Shown: positions 6,020 through 7,241 of the stretch, piece after piece
Layout: each line of letters starts with the position of its first letter
Position numbering within the stretch: the stretch's first letter is position 1
Source: Spirochaetaceae bacterium
GTDB taxonomy: Bacteria; Spirochaetota; Spirochaetia; B11-G9
Length of the DNA: 7,241 bases
Direction of reading: 5' to 3'
Assembly: GCA_030643345.1 (NCBI GenBank)
Contig: DAOWMA010000103.1
Location: 1-7,241 of the forward strand
Position numbers and translations under genes: made by a program
The notes under the pieces: generated by a model
The model's database searches: none
Seen by the model: only the letters and a program-made list of their open reading frames with translations
Told to the model about the DNA's origin: nothing

Positions 6020-7241
6020 CTATAAAAATTCACCCTCATGTCGTTTAATAAACTGTCCGGCGCCTTTTTCCTGCTGCCATTCACCATCAACAACGATACT
6101 CTTTCCTCGGAGTATGGTTCTTACAGGCCATCCCTTAACTTCCATTCCTTCATAAGCGTTGTAATCAACATTCATATGATGAGTCTTGGCAGAAATGGTA
6201 TGCTTTTTATTAAGGTCCCATAGGACTATATCTGCATCTGAACCAACAGAGATTGTACCTTTTTGGGGATATAGTCCAAGAGCCTTTGCAGGATTGGTTG
6301 CTGCAATAGCAACAAATCTGTTTATATTGTATCTGCCACCGTTTACACCATTATGGTACATAACCGGCATTCTGTCCTCTATTCCGGGAATGCCGTTGGG
6401 AATTTTATGAAAGCCCTCTTTTCCCAGTTCCTTACCGGGTTTCTTACCATCTTTACCACCTTCAAAATCAAAGGAACAATGATCGGTAGAAACAAACTGG
6501 AGGGTTGTGTCAGCAAGTGATTTCCATAAATATTCCGCATCTTCGGGAGTTCTGACAGGAGGTCCACATGCCCATTTTGCACCTTCGTAGCCTGGCACCC
6601 TCATATCATCTTCAAATTTAAACATATACTGAGTACAGGTTTCACCCATCACCTTGTAGCCTCTTGCTCTTCCCAACTTCATTTCGAGAACAGAATCTTC
6701 ACATGTCATATGCACAATATAGAGTTTTGCCCCTGTTACTCCTGCAATTGCGATTGCTCTTCCAGATGCCTCTGCTTCAATTTCTCTTGGATGGGCTTCC
6801 AGATGATACTTAACATCTGTTTTCCCTTCTGCTATAAGCTGTTTAGTAACAATATCTGTTACATCCCCATTTTCACAATGAATCATAGTAAGAACACCGG
6901 CTTTTTTAGCAGCCTGCATTACCTTAAACAGGGTAGTATCATCCACCATAAAAAGTCCCTTGTACTGTTGAAAAACCTTCAAACTTGTTATTCCAGCTGC
7001 AGGAAGCTTCTCAATTTCCTTAACAACAGCCTCTCCGGGGTCGGTTACTGCAATATGGAAACTGTAGTCTATAACTGCATTTCCATCTGCCTTCTTCTTC
7101 CACATTTCAACCCCATCTAAAAGGGTCTCTCCTTTCTGCTGAAGAGCAAAGTCTACATGAGTAGTAGTTCCTCCAAATGCTGCAGCCCGCTGACCTGTAA
7201 AAAAGTCATCTGCTGTAGTAGTTCCTCCAAAAGGCATATCC
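6020..7241 (-). CDS. hydA: Dihydropyrimidinase (D-hydantoinase family), 5' end beyond the window
   Basis: About 406 residues are visible; the frame stays open at the right edge (a D codon precedes the first visible MPFGGTTTADDFF), so roughly 55-60 N-terminal residues, including the metal-binding HxH, are missing. Numbering from that Met, the amidohydrolase centre shows the carbamylated lysine K87 (GITSLKVFQQYKG), H120 (MIHCENGD), H176 (YIVHMTC) and the catalytic aspartate D252 (VSTDHCSF). The composite-barrel C-terminus (GSDADIVLWD and VRTILRGKSIVVDGEW) is intact. The enzyme hydrolyses dihydrouracil or dihydrothymine to N-carbamoyl-beta-alanine or its methyl analogue, the step after PreTA. 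Hydantoin may also be a substrate. It converges on nhaC across the 94-bp element, and its promoter lies off-window. Confidence 0.95.
   Translation of the reverse strand, partial: DMPFGGTTTADDFFTGQRAAAFGGTTTHVDFALQQKGETLLDGVEMWKKKADGNAVIDYSFHIAVTDPGEAVVKEIEKLPAAGITSLKVFQQYKGLFMVDDTTLFKVMQAAKKAGVLTMIHCENGDVTDIVTKQLIAEGKTDVKYHLEAHPREIEAEASGRAIAIAGVTGAKLYIVHMTCEDSVLEMKLGRARGYKVMGETCTQYMFKFEDDMRVPGYEGAKWACGPPVRTPEDAEYLWKSLADTTLQFVSTDHCSFDFEGGKDGKKPGKELGKEGFHKIPNGIPGIEDRMPVMYHNGVNGGRYNINRFVAIAATNPAKALGLYPQKGTISVGSDADIVLWDLNKKHTISAKTHHMNVDYNAYEGMEVKGWPVRTILRGKSIVVDGEWQQEKGAGQFIKRHEGEFL

Noticed and set aside
5925..6155. Plus-strand open frame of 76 codons starting in the 94-bp element
   Set aside because: It runs through the palindromic element and then antisense to the dihydropyrimidinase gene; no ribosome site and no recognisable protein.
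6710..7120. Plus-strand open frame opposite the dihydropyrimidinase gene
   Set aside because: The Cys/Phe/Ser-rich translation is typical of an antisense shadow; the minus strand encodes the catalytic residues of a known enzyme.

Overview
The window is a catabolic locus from what looks like a low-GC anaerobic Firmicute (Clostridia or Halanaerobiales type). This placement is an inference. It rests on the A+T-rich composition, strong AGGAGG-type ribosome binding sites, and the combination of a two-subunit NAD-dependent dihydropyrimidine dehydrogenase, a dihydropyrimidinase and an NhaC-type antiporter. No rRNA or tRNA gene is present to confirm it.

Layout: (1) 1-2014, plus strand: the 3' part of preT and all of preA, the two subunits of the dihydropyrimidine dehydrogenase. 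(2) 2021-2050: a perfect 30-bp palindrome in the gap between convergent genes. (3) 2052-4345, minus strand: a tight three-gene operon, in transcription order a TauE/SafE-type exporter, a class V PLP enzyme of the cysteine desulfurase/C-S lyase superfamily, and an ArsR-type repressor. (4) 4346-4468: a divergent control region with overlapping promoters, an AT palindrome and a leader hairpin. (5) 4469-5887, plus strand: an NhaC-family Na+/H+ antiporter. (6) 5904-5997: a 94-bp element with 12-bp terminal inverted repeats. (7) 6020-7241, minus strand: most of a dihydropyrimidinase gene, cut by the window end.

How the genes fit together: PreTA reduces uracil or thymine to the dihydro form and dihydropyrimidinase opens the ring to the N-carbamoyl-beta-amino acid. 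These are steps one and two of reductive pyrimidine degradation. The third enzyme, beta-ureidopropionase, is not in the window. The NhaC-family gene lies between them and could supply ion-coupled transport for the pathway or just ion homeostasis. The embedded minus-strand operon looks like a separate sulfur module: a PLP enzyme without the usual desulfurase cysteine, next to a possible sulfite/sulfonate exporter and a one-cysteine ArsR regulator.

The most unusual signal is a family of short palindromic elements with ends GTAGGGGCAG. One copy is a 30-bp palindrome and one is a 94-bp three-way-junction element. The 42-nt internal module of the 94-bp element recurs at 41 of 42 positions, in inverse orientation, inside the last codons of preT, where it encodes nearly all of the C-terminal tail.
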